A stretch of DNA of 64,000 bases from Cryptomeria japonica. Taxonomy: Eukaryota > Streptophyta > Pinopsida > Cupressales > Cupressaceae. The stretch is from positions 469,138,400 to 469,202,399 of the forward strand of contig NC_081406.1 of assembly GCF_030272615.1 (NCBI RefSeq). Reading direction: 5' to 3'. The translations under genes were made by a program, and so were the position numbers. This document shows, piece after piece, positions 1-9,430 of this stretch. The notes beneath the pieces are model-generated. The model ran no database searches, was not told the origin of the DNA, and saw only the letters and a program-made list of their open reading frames with translations. Positions within the stretch are counted from its first letter, which is position 1. The number at the start of each line of letters is the position of its first letter.

Positions 1-2787
1 GAGGAGGATGTTATAAGGGAGATCAAGATCCAAGACTTGGCAAGTGGTTTCAACTATCGTAGGCCCCACTTGAAGAGTTAAAGTGATCGTGCCTTTGGAA
101 ACTCTTTTTGCATCATCATATTCTTTTATCATGATCCGACTTGATGGGTCAACTAGCTCCTCAAAAAGCCTTAGTTGCTTTATTAACTTGTATGTACAAA
201 GATTGAGTCCAGATCCATCATCTATCAAGATCCATTTAACCTTGTGTTCTTGGATGATAGCTTCAATGTGCAATGGTTTATTATGATCATCATTGAGGGG
301 AGCATCATTGGAAGTGAAAACAAGGTGGTGTTGGGCAGTGAGATTTTCGATAAGGGCTTGAAAATAGGCAACATTGATGTTGTTGGGGACACATGATTCA
401 AGGAGGGATTGTTCTTAAATCTCCTTGTGAATAGGGGAGGTCTTGAGGAGCTCTAGGATGGAAATCTATGCAGGAGTCTTTCTGAGGTGATCTAGAATAT
501 CATATCGACAGGTGGATGAAGTGGTGGGAGGGTTGGGTGGGGGAGGAGCTCCTTGAGTAGTTACTCTTTCACGGTGAGTGGTTACATTACAGTCATTTTG
601 AGAATGTGAAGTGGAGGGGGCGGCACCTTGAATGACTATTTTGGCAGGGTTGCACCTGCTTGCCGATTGTGAAGGAGGAGGACCACCCTGAATAGTGACC
701 CTAGGTTTGATTTTGGAAGGGAAAGGATTAGCTCCCTGGATAGTGATGACATTAACACAGTTGTCTATAGGCTCTATATGACCCACCAAGGATTCAAAGC
801 CAAATATATTATTAGTATAATCATAGTTGATAGAGTTAGATAATGAGGCACTACCTTTGTTATGCTTCGGGAAGGGTTCCTGGTACATCTTGAGTTTATC
901 ATTATTATTACCAGGTTTTGTCGTTGCTACCTTAATATCACCTTTATCAATGAGATCTTAGATATAGTTCTTCAGTTTCGTACACTTTCGCATATCATTC
1001 CCATTGACGCGGTGATAGTCACAATACTCATTTTCATTATACCACCTAGGTTTGGGTTGATTAGGATCAAATGGGCAGGTTATCGAAAAGACAACTACAC
1101 CAACTTGGACAAGTTTTTGGAACGCAACCTTGATGGGCTCAGCAAGAGGGGTATACTCTTTTGGAGTCTAACTATTATATCGAGGTGGTCGCCCCTGGCT
1201 TTAGACATTGTTGGGGGGTCTTTGAGATTGACTTTGATTTCTTTGTTGATTATTGAATTGATGGTTAGTGGTGGTGGGTTTAGGAGGAGCGACTATAGTT
1301 TTAACCCACTTTGCATCAGTGACACCAATGTTGACTACGTTCTTATTTTTGGACTAGAATTTTGGTTTGTCATTGTTATAAGAGGAAGTGTTTTTATTTG
1401 ATTTCTAATAATGCTTCAAAGTGCCTTTCTCTAACAAGACACGTTCAAGGGCCAAGCCCTTGTTGGTCAACTTTTAAAAAGATTTTATAAACTAAGTTGA
1501 TAAAGGTTTTGATAGTTCGGGTACCATATTCTTTTGGAATAATTCAATTTGGTGTTCCTATAGCATATTCCACTGGAACTTTTTGATAAGATGTCTCCAC
1601 CTTTACAAGAAGTTGGCAAAGGTGTCTTCGGGCCTTTATTTTGTGTTACATTGGTCCATCATGGAAATGTCATTGATGATATTGTAAGCATAGTGGGCCA
1701 CAAACTTTTATGCCAAGCTTGGGAAGGAAGTCATAGAACCTCAAGGTAGGGACGAGAACCACACAAGGGCGTCTCATGTAAGAATTTTAGGAAAAATCCT
1801 ATCAAGTTACAAATCACTATAGGAGACCTCTTGACATAAGATGTGAAACTCATAGATGTGGTCTCGAGGGTCACCCTTGCCTTCATACTTCATGAACTTA
1901 GGCATTTCAAACCCTGGCAGGCAAGGCACGATTGACATTGATGGATCATAAGGACAAGGAATAAATTACTAGAATGAATAAGGTTTTCTTTTGTTAGTCC
2001 CTTCCTTCATGTTTTTGATGATGTTCTTCATGTCCTGAATTCCTTGATTAAATCATGTTGTGGATCTTGGACATGATGGACTATGTTTGCCCCGAGCATC
2101 TAGTGAGTCGTGGATGGCACACCACCACCACTAATATATTAGTAAGACGAAGAAATGAGGATTTGAGATGTGATGACCAATGTGCAGGGACTTTAGAGGT
2201 GATGATTAAACATGACCTACGGGTTGTTGTGGCATGAGAAAGAGAAGAATTGATGAAGTTAGCGGTATTTTTGAGAGGAATAGAAGATTGAGGAATAGAA
2301 ACATTTGGATGGGTGTAGGAAGATGGGATAGAAGCATGTTGGAGAATATAAGTAATAGGGTTAGATAATGACATAGATGCTAGAAAGGAGGCAAAACGTT
2401 GGATGGAAATTATGGGGATGGATGTCATGGGTGCAACAGATTGAGAATGAAGTATGGGGTCGATGATGAGGTTAGGAGTGAATTCTCCCTATGGTTGTTG
2501 ATCAAGAATGGATCTATCAAAATCAGGAGGAAAAAGAGCCCCATTTTCAATGAGGGTCCTCAAAAGACCACTAGGATTATGTCAGATGAATTTTTCCATC
2601 ATTTCTTGATTGTATGAATCCTTTAGGAATGTTTGCATTTCCAAGGGGAGGTCATTTTGATTGACCATGTTAGGATCCACTTGTAATTGTGGATTCTGAA
2701 TGTTTGGTTGCAAATTCGACCTTGTATGGGATCTTGTGTAGGATCTTGATATAGGACACTAATATCTGGCATGCCATATTGTTGTAT
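1..2787 (-). pseudogene. Gypsy-1 gag-protease (degenerate, truncated by window edge)
   Basis: Several frames of the minus strand together read as a plant Ty3/gypsy gag. The interrupted gag start is at 2787-2600. A capsid-type segment lies at about 1930-1500, with motifs such as HILCQEVSYSDL and AHYAYNI. A Cys/His-type segment lies at about 1040-975 (CDYHRVNGNDMRKC). A proline-rich linker follows (888-466). Around 240-188 the reading ILIDDGSGLNLCT matches the active-site region of a gypsy aspartic protease (D-S/T-G, here DGSG), with the expected downstream strand before the sequence ends at base 1. Stops and frameshifts occur throughout, so no functional protein is encoded. The product would have been the capsid polyprotein and its processing protease. 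RT, RNase H and integrase are presumably beyond the left edge. The family assignment is confident; the clade is not. Confidence 0.75.
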
Positions 2788-3613
2788 TGTAAGGATTCCC
2801 ATAGATACTGAGAGGGGGGGTGAATCAGTATCTAACTGGTGTACAAAATTTCTTATCTTAAAACATGCAAAATATATTGTAATAGTGTATTGGTATGCAA
2901 GAAATAATGCAATAAACAAAATTAAAAACATCCACATGAAAAGCACACCATGACACAAGGATTTAATGAGGAAACCCGATGTGGGAAAAACCTGAGTGGG
3001 ATTTATGACCCACAATATCCACTTACTGGCCAATAAGAGAATATTACTTACAATAGGGGCTTGCACATGTAGGAAGGCCAACTGCCTAGAGCTCGCTACT
3101 CAAATGGGAAGTCTCACTGACTTACAATGTGGATTATACAAATCCAGTATCTTGTAGTGCTTTACAATACCATCTATAATGCCTGATTCAGTACCGGTTG
3201 CTACTCTACTTCTTACATAAACCCTTTACCCTATATTTTGCATAATAGGTCTTCCTTAATATTTCGCATATATTACTTACATAACCTTATTCATTTCTTT
3301 CTTACAAAATGTCTACAATGATCTCTTTTATATATAAGAGTCATTTTACAACATGCCAAGTCAGCTTACAAAGTTTTTACAATAATAAACAAAATATAAT
3401 ATAACAAAATCCTGTCAGCCTCTGTGTCGATATACTTCCTTTCTCTGTGCCGGCATCGGTGTCCTAAGTGCTGATGTAGAGTCTGATCGTTGATGCTAGT
3501 GCACTAACTTGTCAGTGTAATGCCTTGCTGGTGCCATAGGATTGTAAGATTGCCATCAATGACAAAACCTTCAATCACATACAATGTCTCATTAGAGTGT
3601 GCATATGCCAACA
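2788..3613 (-). repeat. Element A 3' LTR
   Basis: This 826-bp copy begins TGTAAGGATTCCC and ends CCAACA on the plus strand. It aligns over its full length with 8623-9420. The 28-bp length difference is accounted for by a single block, near 3221-3248, that the other copy lacks. A block of about 160 bp around 3249-3410 appears identical in both copies, while the ends differ at roughly one base in ten. Many of the differences are C/T or G/A at CCGG or CG-type sites. A TATA-like run on the minus strand lies at 3325-3336. Confidence 0.88.
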
Positions 3614-3626
3614 ATCTCCCCCTTTG
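3614..3626 (-). promoter_or_regulatory. Element A polypurine tract
   Basis: The minus strand reads CAAAGGGGGAGAT immediately before the 3' LTR, the place and composition expected for the primer of plus-strand DNA synthesis. The tract and the next dozen bases into the element are the same in element B (from 51804) and the copia element (from 31928). Confidence 0.82.
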
Positions 3627-3758
3627 GCATTGATGGCAACACTCATGAGAAATTTTAAAAGTGTATCCAAAAATGTGAAGTCCAAAAAGGTTACCAAAAA
3701 TATGTGTGCTCCCCCTGAGCATATGATCCTGTGATGTTGAATTTTCTCATTACACTAC

Positions 3759-3780
3759 TCCCCCTTTTGGCATCAATGAC
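3759..3780 (-). other. Second polypurine-like box inside element A
   Basis: About 145 bp inside the element from the true polypurine tract there is a second, similar box: on the plus strand a run of C, then TTTTGGCATCAATGAC. Comparable second boxes occur in element B (51997-52019) and the copia element (32131-32153). It may act as a secondary plus-strand primer or be a remnant of an end duplication. Confidence 0.5.
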
Positions 3781-3814
3781 AAAGGTTGTCAAGATGTCAG
3801 TAGAGTTTGTAGTT

Positions 3815-6800
3815 TCAACCTTGTAACTGGGTAGTTACAATTTGAAATAGATCTACCAAAATCAAGTTTATACTCTCCATAAACTTTTTACTATCTCTTG
3901 TTGTTGTTTCTATTCTTTTAGCTATATCGGTGAGATGTTGCAAATGCTCTGTCAGTGTTTTTTGTCCCTGTATTAGTGCCTCAGATACTTCCTTTCGTAA
4001 TGATGCTAAATAGTCCAATCTTGGACTCAGTTTTAATCTTAGATGCTTTGCCTTATTCACTATTCTCTCCTTTTCTCTTTCAAATTTAAGTAATTCTTCC
4101 TCAAAATTTGTTATCTTTTGTCCAAAAACTGATAATGTATCAGGTGAGTTAACAAAATTATCTGCAAGTTTGTTGATTTCATCTTGTACCTTGCTCATCT
4201 TCTTATCAATATCTACAGTCAAAAAGTTTGTCTTATAGGTGTCTTTATACAGAGTTTTGTACTCTTTTAATAAATTACACAGTTCCAGTAGAAGTGTGTC
4301 AAAATCTCTAGTACACTTCTTTATCTACTCATCAAAGAATTTTTGTTTTTCAATTTCTACTTTGTCCTTCAATGTCTCTTCCTTTATTTTCTCAATGTTT
4401 TATGTCATATATTTACACAAGGTATCAAGTTGTCCTAAAGAATCTTTATTGTCTATATTAAATTTAGGAGCAATTACCTTCAAAATTGGTATGGTGTCAT
4501 CAATTGCCTTATAAGCTTGTGAACTGCAATCTATTATCTTTTTAATTGAATCCAAGAGTACTTTAGTCACATTAGTTGATTTGTAGCTTGAAGATGAACC
4601 AACATTCTGAGTACCACCAGTGGAAGTAACCAAGCTTGTATTGACCTCTGGTAGGTCTATTTGTGTTTGCATTTCCTTAAGCAATGGTTTTTCTACTTCT
4701 CCAGTTGTTGGTGGCACTGTTTCCTTATGAACCTATTCCTGTTCTTGTTGTTGTTCCTGTTCGGGAGCCTTTTGCTCTTTTTGTTTCTCTATTTGTTGCA
4801 TTGTCTCAGTCTGAGTCTGAGTTTCTACCTTTTGCTCTTTGTCATCTGTCAGTTTCTCCTATGTGTTATTAGTTTGCTCAGCTACCAGAGGCTCAGCAGC
4901 CATGTCAGTCTTATCAGCTGTATCTTTGTCTACCATAATGTTGATCTTTTAAGTATCAACATCCACTATGTATAAGACTTCAGGATTAGGATTGACATCC
5001 TCTACATCCATACTTTCAACTGTCAGTTGATCTTTTGTAGCTATTGTTTTTAACGGTGGAGTAATCAAAGGAGGTGGGGGTAAGTTGTCTTTAACCTTGA
5101 TACTAGGTGGTCCACCAACTTTACCTTTACCCTTGTCTCTTTCTTTCTGATATACCTTTATAGGTTTGTGGCTCATGTATTCTTCTTGTTTTTCTTTTTC
5201 CACTAGGAAAATTTCCCATATATTTTCTGTCTCCTCAGTCACCTCATTAACTCTTCCAACCATTAAAGCAATGTGCCAGTGAGCAGTAGAAAATACTAAC
5301 TGGTTGGCTTCAACAATTAAGTCATCAATTTCTTTGGGTGAATTCACTGGATATACAACAAGTAGCTTTTCTATCTTTATTTTCTTGTCAAGTTCTACTA
5401 CTGCTTGTCTTCTTGCTTCTAGTCTTTTAAATAGTTCATCTGGTACTTCATTTACTACTTCCATCAAAAATTTCTTATACATATCCATATGCAATATAAC
5501 ACTATTTTCTACTTGTTCTTTTTCATCAGTTGTCAGAGTGTTATATATTTTCTCTATATTCTTCAATTTTCCTTCCTCTGTAATTTCATTTAACAGTATA
5601 TCAAGAGGAGCCAAGTCCTTGTTTGTCCTCTTCTTCTTCTTGGGTGTTAGTTTCTTCTTCTTTGGTGTAGCCTTTCTTACCAGAGATCTCACTGCTTGTT
5701 GTTTTTGTCTTGTCCTCCTAGGTGAGGGTGTGGTTGTCGGTGAGGGATCTCTTTTCCTTACAACTCTCTTGAAAGTTGTAGGCATGTCACTCTCTGAAGA
5801 AGTGCCTATCAGTGATAGATGAGTCTCGGGTTGTGGAGCTGCTAACTCATCCTCTGTTATACCAGTTTACTTTAACACATCTTCTTTAATAGCCTTTGCC
5901 TATCTAGAACCTCTTCTCACAACTGCCTCAACCTTTTTCACTCTTTGCTTAGATTGTATTTGGCTTTCAATAGTTTTTGCACTACCAAATACTTCTTCCT
6001 TAGGTTCTTTAGGAGCTTCTAGAAGTTCTTTAGCATATGTTTCAATTATATGATCATCTGTTTCATAGCCCATCTATATTACCCAAACAGTCCTAGGGAT
6101 GACTGCTTCAATCTAGATCTCATCCTTCTTGATTATAAAGCATATTTCATCCTTATATTTGTCAACAATCTTTTGTGATAATCTAATTCTTTTCTTCATT
6201 TTGACCTTTAGTACTTGAAAGAAATCGTGGATATTGTTTTCCTTATCTTCTCCCATATTGTTGAATAGTTCTATTAGCTGTTTACCTATAGGTATATCAT
6301 ATCCAAGTTCTTTGTAGCCTATACTGAGAACTTGTTTGGTTATATGTAACATCATACATACTAACAAATTTCCAAATTTAAAAGTCCTTTCTTGTCCTTC
6401 TTAATCTTGCCTAAGTTGTCAATTAATTCATCCTTCAACCACTCACATACATCAATCTTTGCATTATCCGTGACCATATCATAAGCACTCTTAATGCATA
6501 AACTTGAAACTAAATTGAGTCTATTTGCATGAGTAGCTTTATATCCTAATATCATGCTAATAAATCTCACATTAATATCTATTACATCATTTACTCTTAA
6601 GGACCTTCTGTCAGATGTGGCACCAATTAACTGAGTAACTAGGTCATTGGAAACCTTCTTGTTTTTATCTATCCTTTTACCGATGGTTGGTAACCTTGTG
6701 ATAGCTTTCACAACTTCCTTAGTGATTTTGTGAATTGCATCTAACTAGAAAAATTCACCATGTACCCTGCTTAAGACTATCCTAATCACATCCTTGGGAA

Positions 6801-7119
6801 ATTCAGGAATGCTAAGGATCTCTGTAAATCCTAGGGTTTCAATGATCTTGTGTTCATCTTGTACATTGCCAGATTCATCACATATGATAGTTTTAAACAT
6901 GGTTTTAATCTCTTCATCTCCTAGTTCCTCAATGTTACAATGAATGTAAATTCTGGGGTCTTCGGCATAAACAACTCCCTTAGGAATTTGAGAAAAGTCA
7001 CCTAAGGTATCATCTTTCTTTGCTATCTCGAGAACTAATTGAAATACAGGCCTAGGTCTTTTTATAACTTCAACAACAGTAGGGTTTGCTATATATTCAA
7101 TTGCAGAGGTGGATGCCAT
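3815..7119 (-). pseudogene. Element A ORF2: unknown long protein in place of pol
   Basis: From ATG 7119 one continuous reading of about 1,100 codons runs to a stop at 3815, broken by several in-frame stops and a single frameshift near 6365. I do not recognise the protein. The N-terminal third looks globular, with motifs ILSRVH (about residue 115), ILGYKATHANR (about 190) and KIVDKYKDEICFIIK (about 315). A lysine-rich stretch follows (about 450-475), then an acidic and helical region, a Pro-rich segment, a Gln/Lys/Glu-rich segment (about 730-770), and a C-terminal helical part with LDTLC near residue 900. Element B encodes a homologue with these blocks in the same order. No protease, RT, RNase H or integrase motif is present. 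The basic stretch could bind nucleic acid or direct nuclear import, but that is a guess. Confidence 0.75.
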
Positions 7120-7419
7120 GATAAATACCTTTTACTGCCTTTAGGATGGATGATTGCTTGAAGTGTTCTTGCCTCTTGCTCAAAATGCCTTAGCTCGGAA
7201 TCTTCGCGCTCTTCGTAGGTTTGAAATCTCGGTGAAATGAAATGGAGCCAAAACCTCAAATTTGTAGTTCCTTTTCGCCATCTACCACATTAAATGCATG
7301 TCGGTTAAGTATTCACTTAACATTGTCTGTCAGTAATAAGTAATTTCCAAATTCTCATCTCTAACCGAGGGAATAATAGCACATGTCATTAGATTGACAA
7401 ACCCTCAAGGAAACTTTCT
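7120..7419 (-). other. Spacer between ORF1 and ORF2 of element A
   Basis: About 300 bases separate the end of the zinc-knuckle ORF from the ATG of ORF2. No coherent reading continues across it, so ORF2 would need its own initiation, splicing or a separate transcript. Element B has a similar spacer (55302-55747). I see no splice sites I would trust. Confidence 0.4.
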
Positions 7420-8551
7420 TCAAGTAGATGAAGAACTTCCTATCGGTGGAGCACTGCTCTGTCCTACCAGTGAAGCATTGACTGGTTCTACCAATGGAGG
7501 AGTATTCCCAATATTTAGTTTAGCTTTTCTAATCCATTGTTTTGAGAATTCTTTCTTAACCTCTTCAACCTTTTCTTTACCTTTCAAGCTAGAACTTTTG
7601 TTGTCTACCGGTGATCCTTTCCTTCTACAGAATTTTGCAATATGCCCAATCTTGTTACATGCATAACAAGTTACATTATTCTTCTGAATAGCTTTCCCAT
7701 AACCTATGCTAGTTTGTGTTCTACATTGATTGGATAAATGTCCAAATCTTCCACAAACATAACATCTCACATTCATTCTGTAATTTTTTAGAGTTGTGAC
7801 CAACTTTGTTGCATTTTGAACATTGACTGGTGGGTGTGTTGATATTCTGATAATTTCTAGATCTACATTCATTTGCTCTATGACCATACTTATTACAGTT
7901 AAAGCATTTTCCATTGAATTTATAAGCATTAGGTTGTCTTACCAGTTTGCTGTGATCCTGAGTATTTGCAGTACCGGAGCTTTCACCAACTTCAAAGACA
8001 ATTCCAGAAGTGTCACCTTTAGTTTTTTGATTCTTCAGCAAGGTGCCAAGTTCCTCTGAGCTTTTCTTGAATTTTTCTTTATGTTGATTTACAGTTTCTA
8101 GTTCTCTTTCCAAGACCTCTTTCTATCTCATTAGTTCATTGGAGTCATTCTGAGTGTGCATCATATCTGTCTTCAACATGTCATTTTCATAGCTAAGTCT
8201 TGTGTTCTCATTTATTGCATCACTTAGTCTTCTGGTCAATTCTTCAATTTTCTTCCTATCCTCAATCTCTTTACAAAATCTCATAGTCATATCCTACATC
8301 TCATTCTTTGTTGTCATGTTTTCTAGTTTTAGTTTGCTTATCTGATCATTTAGTGATTCCTTTTCATCATTCTCATTTTGCATCTTTTCACAAAGTTCTC
8401 TTCTCTTATTTCTTGCAATAGTAAGATTCTCTTGAAGTGCCTGAATGATATCCTAAGCTGCCCTTAAATCATCTTCTAGTTTGATATTTTTCAATTTCTC
8501 TGCATCATAGTCTGAAAGAGCTCCTTCAAGTTGCTTCATCAAATTTTCCAT
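7420..8551 (-). pseudogene. Element A ORF1: coiled-coil and zinc-knuckle gag-like protein
   Basis: Starting at ATG 8551, about 70 bases after the primer-binding site, the minus strand reads a long heptad-rich, charged coiled coil (about 200 residues, with three in-frame stops). A basic segment follows, then CX2CX4HX4C zinc knuckles: CFNCNKYGHRANEC, a partial one starting CSKCNKVGH, CYVCGRFGHLSNQC and CYACNKIGHIAKFC. A -1-type frame change between the second and third knuckle (near 7810) splits the ORF. The protein ends with a Ser/Pro-rich tail. Zinc knuckles of this type bind RNA in retroelement nucleocapsids. I see no recognisable capsid domain ahead of the knuckles; the coiled coil takes its place. 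Element B has the same architecture, supporting a real protein. Role inferred: RNA binding and particle assembly. Confidence 0.78.
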
Positions 8552-8608
8552 CTTTACCGGTGTCAAGATCTTCCTCAAGTTGTTAGGCTTCTAAAAATAG
8601 AGGACCAA

Positions 8609-8620
8609 GCTCTGATACCA
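8609..8620 (-). promoter_or_regulatory. Element A primer-binding site (initiator Met tRNA type)
   Basis: The minus strand reads TGGTATCAGAGC two bases after the end of the 5' LTR. This is the usual plant retrotransposon primer-binding site for the 3' end of initiator tRNA-Met. The same 12 bases occur at the equivalent place in the copia element (36558-36569) and element B (57062-57073). Confidence 0.88.
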
Positions 8621-8622
8621 AT

Positions 8623-9420
8623 TGTTAAGATTCCCACAGATACTGAGAGGGCGGGTGAACCAGTATCTAACCGGTGTACATAATTTCATATCTTAAAACA
8701 TGTAGAATATATTGTAATAGTGTACCGGTATGCAAGAAATAATACAATAAACATAATTAAAAACATCCACATGAAAAGCACACCATGACACAAGGATTTA
8801 ATGAGGAAACCCAGTTTGGGAAAAACCTCGGTGGGATTTGTGACCCACAATATCCACTTATTGGCCAATAAGAGAATATTACTTACAATATGGGCCTGCA
8901 CATGCAAGAAGGCCAACTGCCTAGAGCTCACTGCTCAAATGGGAATTCTCACTGACTTACAATGTGGATGATACAAATCCAGTATCTTGTACTACTTTAC
9001 AATAGCATCTATAATGCCTGATTCAATACCGGTTGTTGCTCTGCTTCTTACATAGGTCTTCCTTAATATTTCGCATATATTACTTACATAACCTTATTCA
9101 TTTCTTTCTTACAAAATGTCTACAATGATCTCTTTTATATATAAGAGTCATTTTACAACATGCCAAGTCAGCTTACAAAGTTTTTACAATAATAAACAAA
9201 ATATAATATAACAAAATCTTGTCGGCCTCTATGCCGATATACTTCCTTTCTCTGTGCCGGTGCCGGTGTCCTGAGTGTCAATGTAGAGTCTGATCGTTGA
9301 TGCCGGTGCACTAATTTATTGGTGTAATTCCTTGTCGGTGCCATAGGATTGTAAGATTGCCATCAATGACAAAACCTTCAATCACATACAATGTCTCATT
9401 CGAGTTTGCATATGCCAATA
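8623..9420 (-). repeat. Element A 5' LTR
   Basis: This is the partner of 2788-3613. On the plus strand it begins TGTTAAGATTCCC and ends CCAATA, the last a likely decay of CCAACA. It lies directly beside the primer-binding site, as a 5' LTR should in this orientation. It contains the same GAGRGGGSGGGTGAA block near its inner end and the GGAAACCC then GGGAAAAACC pair near 8804-8826, which also occur in element B and in the copia element. Confidence 0.88.
9132..9143 (-). promoter_or_regulatory. Probable TATA box of element A
   Basis: The minus strand reads TATATATAAAAG in the middle of the 5' LTR, and the same 12 bases occur in the 3' LTR at 3325-3336. It lies in the block that is identical between the two LTRs. 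Position and polarity suit an LTR promoter driving the gag-like ORF. No start site can be fixed from sequence alone. Confidence 0.5.
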
Positions 9421-9430
9421 GTTCGGCCAT
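9421..9430 (-). pseudogene. First codons of gypsy-1 gag, separated from the rest by element A
   Basis: The minus strand here reads ATGGCCGAAC. Allowing for the duplicated target bases, it continues after the 6.6-kb insertion into the gag at 2778, giving a start M-A-E-Q-Q-Y. This places the insertion of element A about four codons into gag. The start is inferred from this join and from the lack of another ATG in frame. The flanks of element A (9421-9425 and 2783-2787) do not match cleanly, so the target-site duplication has decayed or the ends are off by a base or two. Confidence 0.5.

Larger units (their letters stand above)
2788..9420 (-). mobile_element. Element A: LTR retrotransposon with gag-like ORF and an unknown long ORF, no pol
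   Basis: Two similar direct repeats (2788-3613 and 8623-9420) flank 5.0 kb of internal DNA. The internal DNA starts with a Met-tRNA-type primer-binding site and ends with a purine tract next to the 3' LTR, all in minus-strand polarity. It encodes a coiled-coil/zinc-knuckle protein (7420-8551) and then a 1,100-codon ORF of unknown function (3815-7119). No protease, integrase, reverse transcriptase or RNase H motif is readable in any frame. The element is therefore structurally complete but non-autonomous. It lies inside the gag of gypsy-1 and so is younger than it. Element B at 50684-58214 has the same plan. Confidence 0.85.

Noticed and set aside
862-1401. A 179-residue plus-strand frame with hydrophobic segments
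   Set aside because: It is antisense to the gypsy-1 gag, whose motifs are readable on the minus strand.
2623-3081. A 152-residue minus-strand frame beginning in the element A LTR
   Set aside because: It is a chance fusion of LTR sequence with the gypsy-1 gag; only its end is gag-related.
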